Assembly (NCBI GenBank): GCA_900550295.1
Contig: URRM01000034.1
Location: 1 to 16,412, forward strand
Reading direction: 5' to 3'
From: an uncultured bacterium
Lineage (GTDB): Bacteria > Cyanobacteriota > Vampirovibrionia > Gastranaerophilales > Gastranaerophilaceae
DNA: 16,412 bases
In this document: positions 1 through 5,435 of the stretch, piece by piece
Layout of the letters: each line of letters opens with the position of its first letter
Position numbering within the stretch: position 1 is the stretch's first letter
Translations under genes and position numbers: made by a program
The notes under the pieces: model-generated
Database searches by the model: none
What the model was told of the DNA's origin: nothing
Seen by the model: the letters and a program-made list of their open reading frames with translations, nothing else

Positions 1-61
1 GGAATCGAACCTACAACCTACGGTTTACAAAACCGTTGCTCTACCGTTGAGCTATGCCGGC
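1..61 (-). tRNA. tRNA-Thr (anticodon TGT), 3' end cut by the window edge
   Basis: Read on the minus strand, the sequence begins with acceptor strand GCCGGCA (61 to 55). It continues with a D arm whose GCTC/GAGC stem closes an AACGGTA loop, and an anticodon arm with stem ACGGT/ACCGT and loop TTTGTAA. The anticodon is TGT, so the tRNA reads ACA threonine codons. The T arm is entered (GGTTCGATTCC), but the 3' part of the acceptor lies beyond base 1, so only 61 of about 75 bases are present. Position 37 is A, as expected for an ANN-decoding tRNA that would carry t6A. Confidence 0.95.
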
Positions 62-82
62 GTGTCATGTGTTGACCTCTCT

Positions 83-111
83 ATTGTAAACGGTAAAAAA
101 AATTATGTCAA
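83..111 (-). promoter_or_regulatory. Promoter of tRNA-Thr
   Basis: On the minus strand there is a perfect -35 TTGACA (111 to 106), a 17-base spacer and a -10 TACAAT (88 to 83). It ends about 20 bases upstream of the mature tRNA 5' end, the expected layout for a strong housekeeping-sigma tRNA promoter. Confidence 0.8.
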
Positions 112-120
112 GCAATTTTT

Positions 121-148
121 TTGACTTTCTAAAAATTATCATTATACA
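121..148 (+). promoter_or_regulatory. Candidate promoter of the flagellar rod operon
   Basis: A TTGACT -35 (121-126), a 16-base spacer and a TATACA -10 (143-148) face the flagellar genes. This would leave a 5' leader of about 95 bases before the first ATG. It lies back to back with the tRNA promoter, with only nine bases between the two -35 elements. I did not find a convincing complete sigma-28 promoter in the gap. Confidence 0.5.
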
Positions 149-235
149 TGAAGTAAAATCCACTAAATATATGAGATTTAATCAATTTACTCTACTTTAC
201 TTGAATTTATCCGATTAAAAGAATAAGAGAAATAT

Positions 236-242
236 AGCGAGG
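236..242 (+). promoter_or_regulatory. AGCGAGG ribosome-binding element 1
   Basis: AGCGAGG followed by CGG lies 8 bases before the ATG at 251. It is the first of four identical heptamers, one before each rod gene. Its GAGG core can pair with the CCUC of the 16S rRNA 3' end. Confidence 0.75.
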
Positions 243-250
243 CGGTAATT

Positions 251-949
251 ATGAGATTAAATAGCGGCGTACAATTTAACGAAAACGGTTTAAAAACAGC
301 AATTAAAGCTATGCAAGTTCAAACAGCATTAATGGCTAATGCTTCTGACAACGTAAATGGCTTTGATAAAGTTGGTTATCAACGTAAAGAAGCTGTTGTT
401 TCATCATTTACTGAATATTTAGGTGTTGATGGTTTATCAACTGTTGTTGATGATACAGTTGGAAGGCTTTCAATCACAGATAATCCTCTAGATTTAGCAA
501 TGGCTTCTAAAGGTTATTTCCAAGTTCAAACTCCTGACGGTGTAAGAATGACTCGTGACGGTCGTTTTAAAATCGATGTTGATGGTAACTTCTTAGATTT
601 AGACGGTAACAAAGTTTTATCTAATACTGGTGTTCCAATCAAATTCGGTATCTTACCAAAAGGAGCTAAGGATGTCGTTGTTAATACAAGAGGTGCAATC
701 AGCGTTTTAGATAGAAAAACTAAAAAATTAAAACATGTTGCTAACCTAGGTATTGTGGACCAAAACGGTGCAGGCATTGTAAATCCACAAGTTCAACAAG
801 GTTATTGCGAATATTCTAACGTAGCATTACAAACAGAATTTATGAACTTGATGCCGGTAAAAAGAACTTTCGAAGCAAACAGACAAATGTTTTTAATTGA
901 AAATTCAAATCTTCAAAAAACAATCAGTCAATTAGGTTCAGCAAACTAA
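251..949 (+). CDS. Flagellar basal-body rod protein, FlgF/FlgG family (FlgF-like)
   Basis: This 232-residue protein belongs to the rod/hook family that builds the flagellar drive shaft across the periplasm. The N-terminal segment resembles the rod-family D0 helix followed by a diverged form of the usual 'AN..NV.T.G(F/Y)' motif, here ending in KVGYQRKE near residue 45. The middle contains the family signature RMTRDGRF and a following DGN(F/L) repeat. The C-terminal end has QQGYCEYSNV followed by a long helix, equivalent to the 'QGYLE.SNV' helix of FlgG and FlgF. It is short for FlgG (about 260 residues), and both terminal motifs are diverged. I favour FlgF because the next gene looks more FlgG-like, but the two cannot be separated with certainty from sequence alone. 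It is the first gene of a four-gene rod operon. Confidence 0.85.
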   Translation: MRLNSGVQFNENGLKTAIKAMQVQTALMANASDNVNGFDKVGYQRKEAVVSSFTEYLGVDGLSTVVDDTVGRLSITDNPLDLAMASKGYFQVQTPDGVRMTRDGRFKIDVDGNFLDLDGNKVLSNTGVPIKFGILPKGAKDVVVNTRGAISVLDRKTKKLKHVANLGIVDQNGAGIVNPQVQQGYCEYSNVALQTEFMNLMPVKRTFEANRQMFLIENSNLQKTISQLGSAN

Positions 950-962
950 GTAAATTAATTTA

Positions 963-969
963 AGCGAGG
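963..969 (+). promoter_or_regulatory. AGCGAGG ribosome-binding element 2
   Basis: AGCGAGG sits 8 bases before the ATG at 978 and fixes that start. It is the same heptamer as before the other three rod genes. Confidence 0.75.
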
Positions 970-977
970 TAATAATT

Positions 978-1700
978 ATGTACAATATGCAAGGTATAAT
1001 CAGAAAAAATATCAATAACGCATCAAGCCAATTCGAAAGATTAGGCTATGTAGGTACAAATTTTGCAAACTATAGCACAAATGGTTATAAAGCTGTTCGT
1101 TTTGAACAAATGTTATCAGATGACGGTTATGTTCACGGTGCAGTAAGAACAGATTATCAAAAAGGTAGCATGAAAATTACAGGAAATCCTTATGATGTTG
1201 CAATCGATGGTGAAGGTTTTATTCCTGTTGTTTCACCAGACGGAGAAGTTGCTTATACAAGAGATGGTTCTTTCAAAAGAGGTAAAGACGGTTATCTTTT
1301 AACAAATGATGGCTGGGTTGTAGGCGCAGGAATTAAACTTCCGGCAAACTTATACAAATTTCAAATAAAACCGGATGGAAGAGTTTTCTCTTATGAATCT
1401 GCAATGGACAGCAAAGGTAAATGCTTGGGTACAATTCCTGTAGTGCAATTTGATTGTCCTGAAGGTTTACAACAAGACTCTCACGGTAACAGAGTTTGGC
1501 AAACAGAAGAATCCGGTGAACCTCAATTAGTTAAAGAGCACAATATGATTACTCAAAACTATTTGGAAAATTCAAACACAAATATCTATACATCAGTTAA
1601 TGAAATGTTAAGACTAAATGCTTCAATGTTGGCAAGTATGAGTGTTTTGAAAATGACAGATGATATGTATAACAAGTCAATCAATATCAGAGAATCATAG
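978..1700 (+). CDS. Flagellar basal-body rod protein, FlgG-like
   Basis: This 240-residue protein is a second FlgF/FlgG-family member and probably the distal-rod component. It has an N-terminal helix with NFANYSTNGYK around residues 29-39, a diverged version of the family's 'NLANVNTTGFK'. AYTRDGSF follows near residue 89, then DGYLLTNDG and a KPDGRV segment. The C-terminal helix begins QNYLENSNTN, matching the FlgG 'Q.YLE.SNV' region that packs with the N-terminal helix in the rod. A 28-base gap separates it from the upstream gene, so both are likely on one mRNA. The strongly FlgG-like order TRDGSF then LPAN then DGRV makes FlgG the better guess, but paralogue identity needs an alignment. Confidence 0.85.
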   Translation: MYNMQGIIRKNINNASSQFERLGYVGTNFANYSTNGYKAVRFEQMLSDDGYVHGAVRTDYQKGSMKITGNPYDVAIDGEGFIPVVSPDGEVAYTRDGSFKRGKDGYLLTNDGWVVGAGIKLPANLYKFQIKPDGRVFSYESAMDSKGKCLGTIPVVQFDCPEGLQQDSHGNRVWQTEESGEPQLVKEHNMITQNYLENSNTNIYTSVNEMLRLNASMLASMSVLKMTDDMYNKSINIRES

Positions 1701-1730
1701 TTGAGTTAACAAATTAAAGAGAAGAAAATA

Positions 1731-1737
1731 AGCGAGG
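1731..1737 (+). promoter_or_regulatory. AGCGAGG ribosome-binding element 3
   Basis: AGCGAGG followed by TAA lies 7 bases before the flgB ATG at 1745, the same heptamer as in the other rod genes. Confidence 0.75.
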
Positions 1738-1744
1738 TAATAAA

Positions 1745-2098
1745 ATGGTAGCATTCAATCCAGTAGACAGTTTCGGAAGAACATCACAAGTATTAAATTT
1801 AGTAGCAAAAAGACAAAAATTATTAACACAAAATATAGCAAACGTTGATACTCCTGGCTATGTAAGACAAGATTTAGACTTTGCAACATGCTTGGGTAAT
1901 GCATCAGGTCCATTAGAAACAAAACTTTCAAAAGAAATGGGTACAACAAGCGTAGTGCAACAAGGAACAGCTGAAGGTGTTAATGTAGCTGATGAATTAA
2001 TCGGTATGCAAGAAAACTCATTAATTTACACAATGGCAACACGTCGTATGTCTAATGTAATTTCTATGATGAAAACTGTAGTTAACGTAGGAAGATAA
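1745..2098 (+). CDS. flgB: Flagellar basal-body rod protein FlgB
   Basis: FlgB forms part of the proximal rod next to the export gate and MS ring. The 117-residue product carries the hallmark QNIANVDTPGYVRQDLDF (about residues 30-47), the rod-family 'NIAN.DTPGY' motif. The C-terminal helix contains NSLIYTMATRRMSN, matching the 'Q...Y......(I/V)......I..' D0 helix of FlgB. It is slightly shorter than most FlgB proteins (about 130 residues), mainly because the central variable segment is brief. It lies directly upstream of flgC, the near-universal order. fliE, which often follows flgC, is absent from this window. Confidence 0.93.
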   Translation: MVAFNPVDSFGRTSQVLNLVAKRQKLLTQNIANVDTPGYVRQDLDFATCLGNASGPLETKLSKEMGTTSVVQQGTAEGVNVADELIGMQENSLIYTMATRRMSNVISMMKTVVNVGR

Positions 2099-2131
2099 CG
2101 ATATATATTTTGTAAAAAGTATTTAAAACAA

Positions 2132-2138
2132 AGCGAGG
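2132..2138 (+). promoter_or_regulatory. AGCGAGG ribosome-binding element 4
   Basis: AGCGAGG followed by TAAAAT lies 6 bases before the flgC ATG at 2145. It is the fourth copy of the same heptamer. Confidence 0.75.
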
Positions 2139-2144
2139 TAAAAT

Positions 2145-2588
2145 ATGGGAATTTTAGATTCAATGTACATAGGCTCAAAAGCCTTAAAAGCACACGGTGC
2201 AAGATTAGATATTCATGCAAAGAACATTGCAAATATTGATACTCCAAATTATGTGAGAAAAATTCCTGTATTGAACTCAATTCAAGGTGAATCTTTCAAC
2301 GCAATTTTAAATAACATGCAAGATGGAACATTTGGTTTATCTCAACATGGTGCACTTTCAGGTGGGGTATCTTACGGCGGTATTGTAGAAGATCCAACTC
2401 CTGGGGAAAGAATCTACAAACCTGGACATCCTGATGCAGATGCTAGCGGTTATATTAGAAGTTCAAATGTAAATGCTATGGTTGATATTGCCGATGCAAT
2501 GATGGCTCAAAGAGCTTATGAAGCCAACTTAGCCGTTATGAACATTACAAAATCTATGGCTTTAAAAGCAGCCGAAATCGGAAAATAA
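2145..2588 (+). CDS. flgC: Flagellar basal-body rod protein FlgC
   Basis: FlgC is a proximal-rod subunit exported by the flagellar type III apparatus. The 147-residue product is of normal family length. The N-terminal helix holds HAKNIANIDTPNYVRK (about residues 24-39). A conserved FlgC segment around residues 84-103 reads EDPTPGERIYKPGHPDAD, corresponding to the family's 'D..P.R.VY.PGHPDAD'. The C-terminal part, GYIRSSNVNAMVDIADAMMAQRAYEANL, is the canonical FlgC D0 helix. There is no lipoprotein or Sec signal, as expected for a rod protein exported by the flagellar apparatus. It is the last recognisable gene of the operon and is followed by a 150-base gap containing a hairpin and the likely mnmA promoter. 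Confidence 0.96.
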   Translation: MGILDSMYIGSKALKAHGARLDIHAKNIANIDTPNYVRKIPVLNSIQGESFNAILNNMQDGTFGLSQHGALSGGVSYGGIVEDPTPGERIYKPGHPDADASGYIRSSNVNAMVDIADAMMAQRAYEANLAVMNITKSMALKAAEIGK

Positions 2589-2654
2589 TTTTTATAATTA
2601 AATTTTGACAATAAAAACGAATAAAATTTTATATACTCTCGCTTAAAATACTCT

Positions 2655-2684
2655 GGGCGGAATTTGATTTATCAAATTCCGCCC
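2655..2684. repeat. 13-bp perfect inverted repeat between flgC and mnmA
   Basis: GGGCGGAATTTGA and its exact reverse complement flank a TTTA loop, giving a very stable hairpin. No T-run follows on either strand, so it is not a textbook intrinsic terminator. It could terminate flagellar transcription in another way, protect a 3' end, act as an operator overlapping the mnmA promoter region, or be a copy of a dispersed palindromic element. Its plus-strand right flank, CCTCGCT (2686-2692), is the exact reverse complement of the AGCGAGG element upstream of the rod genes. Confidence 0.8.
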
Positions 2685-2697
2685 TCCTCGCTATTTG

Positions 2698-2706
2698 TGC
2701 TATAAT
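2698..2706 (+). promoter_or_regulatory. Extended -10 promoter for mnmA-hydE
   Basis: TGCTATAAT is a perfect extended -10 about 32 bases before the mnmA ATG. No good -35 is visible, which extended -10 promoters tolerate; the -35 position falls inside the inverted repeat. An alternative upstream promoter is TTGACA (2605-2610) with TTATAT (2629-2634) at an 18-base spacing, which would put the hairpin in the 5' leader. Confidence 0.6.
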
Positions 2707-2738
2707 TTTTTCAGAAAATATGGAATGAGGATAAATAT

Positions 2739-3845
2739 ATGAAAATATTAGTTGGTATGTCAGGCGGTGTAGATTCCTCAACAACAGCCTTAATGTTAAA
2801 GGAGCAAGGTCATGAAGTTGTAGGCGCAACAATGGCTATATGGGGAAAAGGTGGCGTTTATAAAGAAATTCAAGAAAAGATTAACGCTCTTCCCGAAAAA
2901 AAATCAACACATGGAGCATGTTTTGGTCCTGATGAAAAAGAAGATATTGAATCAGCACGAAAAATTTGTGAAGAAATTGGAATTGAATTCCATGTTTTTG
3001 ATTGTGCTGAACAATATGAAAAAATCGTTCTGGATAATTTTAAGAAAGAATATTTATCAGGAAGAACTCCAAACCCTTGTATTTGGTGTAACTCTCTAAT
3101 TAAATTTGATGTTCTTCCACACTTAGCAAAACAAAACGGTATAGATTTTGATAAATTTGCAACAGGTCACTACGCAAGAATAGCTCAAGGTGAAAATGGA
3201 AGATTCTTATTAAAACGTGGTGTAAACCCTAAAAAAGATCAATCATACTTCTTATATAGACTAAGACAAGACCAATTAGCAAATATAATGTTGCCTTTGG
3301 GTGATTTTACAAAAGAAGAAATTAGAGATATTGCTAAAAAGCATGGTTTGGAAGTTGCTGAAAAACCGGATAGCCAAGATTTTTACGAAGGAGATTATAA
3401 CGAATTACTTCAAGTAAAAAATAAAATTGGCAATATTGTAGATACTGACGGTAAAATTTTAGGTCAACATAACGGTATTTGGAATTATACAACAGGTCAA
3501 AGAAAAGGTTTAGGGGTTGCCTCAACTGAGGCTCTTTACGTTTTGGAACTTAGAAAAGATTCTAATGAAGTTGTTGTTGGTTTTAAAGATAAAACTATGC
3601 ATAATACTTTAGTTGCAACAAAAATGAATTGGATTTCTATTGAAAATCTTGATTCTGAAATGAAATGTAAAGCTAAGATTCGTTCAACACAGGAACCAAC
3701 CGACGCAATTATTCGTCCAATTGAAAATGGTGATGTTGAGGTTATTTTTGATAACATGCAAAAATCAATTGCTGTAGGTCAATCAGCCGTATTTTACAAT
3801 GATGATGTTGTGATTGGTGGTGGAATAATTGATTCGGTTAAATAA
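2739..3845 (+). CDS. mnmA: tRNA-uridine 2-sulfurtransferase MnmA
   Basis: MnmA adenylates and then thiolates U34 of tRNA-Lys, Glu and Gln in the cytosol. The 368-residue protein opens with the PP-loop SGGVDSS at residues 8-14. It carries ATGHYARI (141-148) and KDQSYFLYRL (166-175), and closes with the MnmA C-terminal beta-barrel (VGQSAVFYNDDVVIGGGII). The first active-site region is present as NPCIWC, giving a CxxC at C114/C117. The second site, normally 'DSQDIC' or 'DSTGIC', reads DSQDFY with tyrosine 216 where the catalytic cysteine usually stands. An extra cysteine, C61 in ACFGP, could make a three-cysteine set with the CxxC. The start is supported by ATGAGG 8 bases upstream. Its stop overlaps the hydE start by one base (TAATG), so the two are translationally coupled. 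Confidence 0.95.
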   Translation: MKILVGMSGGVDSSTTALMLKEQGHEVVGATMAIWGKGGVYKEIQEKINALPEKKSTHGACFGPDEKEDIESARKICEEIGIEFHVFDCAEQYEKIVLDNFKKEYLSGRTPNPCIWCNSLIKFDVLPHLAKQNGIDFDKFATGHYARIAQGENGRFLLKRGVNPKKDQSYFLYRLRQDQLANIMLPLGDFTKEEIRDIAKKHGLEVAEKPDSQDFYEGDYNELLQVKNKIGNIVDTDGKILGQHNGIWNYTTGQRKGLGVASTEALYVLELRKDSNEVVVGFKDKTMHNTLVATKMNWISIENLDSEMKCKAKIRSTQEPTDAIIRPIENGDVEVIFDNMQKSIAVGQSAVFYNDDVVIGGGIIDSVK

Positions 3846-4882
3846 TGATTAAATCTATTTTAGACAAATTTAATACCGATAAAGAGGTTTCACAAGATGA
3901 AATTGTGAAACTTCTTGATAGTGATGACAACTTACTTTTTGAATATGCAGATGAATGCCGTAAAAAGTATGTCGGTGATGAGGTTCATTTACGAGGTTTA
4001 ATTGAATTTTCAAATATCTGTAAAAATACTTGCAAATATTGTGGATTAAATTGTTTTAATAAAAAACTTGAAAGATACAGATTGTCAGAAGACGAAATTA
4101 TTGATTTTGCGAAAAAAGGTTTTGAATATGGATATAAAACAATAGTTTTGCAATCTGGCGAAGATTCTTATTTTACGCAAGACCGAATGGTTCGTATAAT
4201 TAAAGAAATAAAAAAAATGGACGTTGCTCTAACACTTAGTTTGGGAGAAAAATCTTATGAGGAATATAAAGCCTACAAAGAAGCCGGAGCAGATAGATAT
4301 TTAATCAGAATCGAAACAACGGATGTTAATTTGTATCATGAAATGCATCCAAAAATGAGTTATGAGAAGCGTATAGAATGTTTAAAAAATTTGCAAAAAT
4401 TAGGTTATGAAACCGGTTCTGGTTGTCTTGTTGGTTTACCAAATCAAACCATTGAATCTTTGGCGAAAGACATTTTGTTCTTTAAAGAAAATAATTTCGA
4501 TATGATTGGTATCGGACCATATATACCTCATCCGGAAACACCATTATGGACAGGAACAGACACTCAAAAAGATAAAGAAAAGCGGTTTAATTTATCTCTA
4601 AGAGTTATGGCTGTAGTTCGTTTGTTGCTTAAAAATATTAATATTCCTGCAACAACTGCAATGGAAACAATTAATCCTAAAGGCAGAATTATTGCACTTC
4701 AATCCGGTGCAAACGTCGTAATGCCAAATATTACAGAAGGTGAATATCGAAGAAAATACGAAATTTATCCGGATAAAATTTGTATAAATGATTCTCCTGC
4801 ACATTGTAGAAACTGCATAGAAAGTAAAATAACATCAATAGGCAGAACTATTTCTAAAGATTACGGCTTTAGAAATAATTAA
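3845..4882 (+). CDS. hydE: [FeFe] hydrogenase H-cluster radical SAM maturase HydE
   Basis: HydE is the radical-SAM enzyme that, with HydF and HydG, builds the diiron subcluster of the [FeFe] hydrogenase H-cluster. The 345-residue protein has the radical-SAM cysteines in CKNTCKYC (C59, C63, C66). Long stretches are characteristic of the HydE/BioB branch: ERYRLSEDEI, KTIVLQSGED, LTLSLGE, MIGIGPYIPHPETPL and IPATTAME. The C-terminal accessory cluster cysteines are also kept at C313, C321 and C324, with the 8- and 3-residue spacing of Thermotoga HydE. It starts inside the mnmA stop (TAATG) without its own clear Shine-Dalgarno. hydF, hydG and hydrogenase genes are not in this window. The alternative, a PylB or biotin synthase paralogue, is much less likely given the HydE-specific motifs. 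Confidence 0.93.
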   Translation: MIKSILDKFNTDKEVSQDEIVKLLDSDDNLLFEYADECRKKYVGDEVHLRGLIEFSNICKNTCKYCGLNCFNKKLERYRLSEDEIIDFAKKGFEYGYKTIVLQSGEDSYFTQDRMVRIIKEIKKMDVALTLSLGEKSYEEYKAYKEAGADRYLIRIETTDVNLYHEMHPKMSYEKRIECLKNLQKLGYETGSGCLVGLPNQTIESLAKDILFFKENNFDMIGIGPYIPHPETPLWTGTDTQKDKEKRFNLSLRVMAVVRLLLKNINIPATTAMETINPKGRIIALQSGANVVMPNITEGEYRRKYEIYPDKICINDSPAHCRNCIESKITSIGRTISKDYGFRNN

Positions 4883-4921
4883 ACAAAATGTTAAAAGCAT
4901 GCCTAAAATAATTTAATCATT

Positions 4922-4927
4922 TATAAT
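4922..4927 (+). promoter_or_regulatory. Candidate -10 box for the lrp-aminotransferase operon
   Basis: A perfect TATAAT lies in the 70-base gap after hydE, about 25 bases before the regulator's ATG. No convincing -35 is visible at 16-18 bases, so an activator or only moderate strength may be involved. A clear AAAGGAG Shine-Dalgarno follows. Confidence 0.4.
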
Positions 4928-4952
4928 GGTTTAAATACAAAAGGAGTTTTAG

Positions 4953-5435
4953 ATGAAAGAAGAATTACTTCGAATTATAGAAAAGAATAGTAGAATCGAC
5001 GTGAAAGAACTTGCAGTAATGCTTGGAGCTACAGAAGTAGAAGTTCTAAATGAAATGCAAGATTTAGAAGAACAAGGTATTATTTGCGGTTATCATACAC
5101 TTATTGACTGGGAAAAAACATCAACTGAAAAAGTTACAGGGCTTATAGAGGTTAAAGTTACACCGCAAAGAGGTCAAGGTTTTGATAGAATTGCAGAACG
5201 TATTTATAAATATCCGGAGGTTAAATCAGTTTATTTAATTTCCGGTGGTTATGATTTACTAATTACATTAGAAGAAAAATCATTGAAAGAAATTGCAGCT
5301 TTTGTATCAGATAAACTATCTACACTGGAAAGTGTTTTAAGTACAGCAACTCACTTTATTTTAAAGAAATACAAAGATCATGGTACGATACTTTCCAAAA
5401 AAGAAGATGATGAAAGAGAGATTATAACACCGTGA
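4953..5435 (+). CDS. Lrp/AsnC-family transcriptional regulator
   Basis: This 160-residue protein has the two Lrp/AsnC parts. An N-terminal winged helix-turn-helix (about residues 1-55) includes SRIDVKELAVMLGATEVEVLNEMQ. A C-terminal RAM/ACT-like domain (about 65-145) senses an amino acid and makes oligomers; its core is EVKVTPQRGQGFDRIAERI and the turn SGGYDLLITLE. The start at 4953 follows AAAGGAG with normal spacing. Its last codons overlap the downstream aminotransferase (GTGA), so the pair is co-translated. The same pairing is known in Bacillus subtilis as alaR-alaT (yugG-yugH), an Lrp regulator with an alanine aminotransferase. By that analogy, this protein probably controls its own operon in response to an amino acid. 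That is inference. Confidence 0.92.
   Translation: MKEELLRIIEKNSRIDVKELAVMLGATEVEVLNEMQDLEEQGIICGYHTLIDWEKTSTEKVTGLIEVKVTPQRGQGFDRIAERIYKYPEVKSVYLISGGYDLLITLEEKSLKEIAAFVSDKLSTLESVLSTATHFILKKYKDHGTILSKKEDDEREIITP

Noticed and set aside
211..218. Possible sigma-28 -10 element (CCGATTAA) before the flagellar genes
   Set aside because: It resembles CCGAT(A/T)A, but there is no TAAA-type -35 at 14-16 bases upstream. Rod genes are also usually earlier-class genes than sigma-28 targets.
1755..2280. Minus-strand open frames within flgB and flgC
   Set aside because: They are shadows of well-supported rod genes, with Leu/Phe-rich translations typical of AT-rich antisense frames.
2605..2634. TTGACA/TTATAT as the main mnmA promoter
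   Set aside because: It is possible, but it would place a strong hairpin in the leader. The extended -10 at 2698-2706 is closer and better, so it is kept only as an alternative.
2629..2832. Minus-strand open frame across the flgC-mnmA gap
   Set aside because: It runs through the palindrome and the mnmA start. It has no domain similarity and no gene-like composition.
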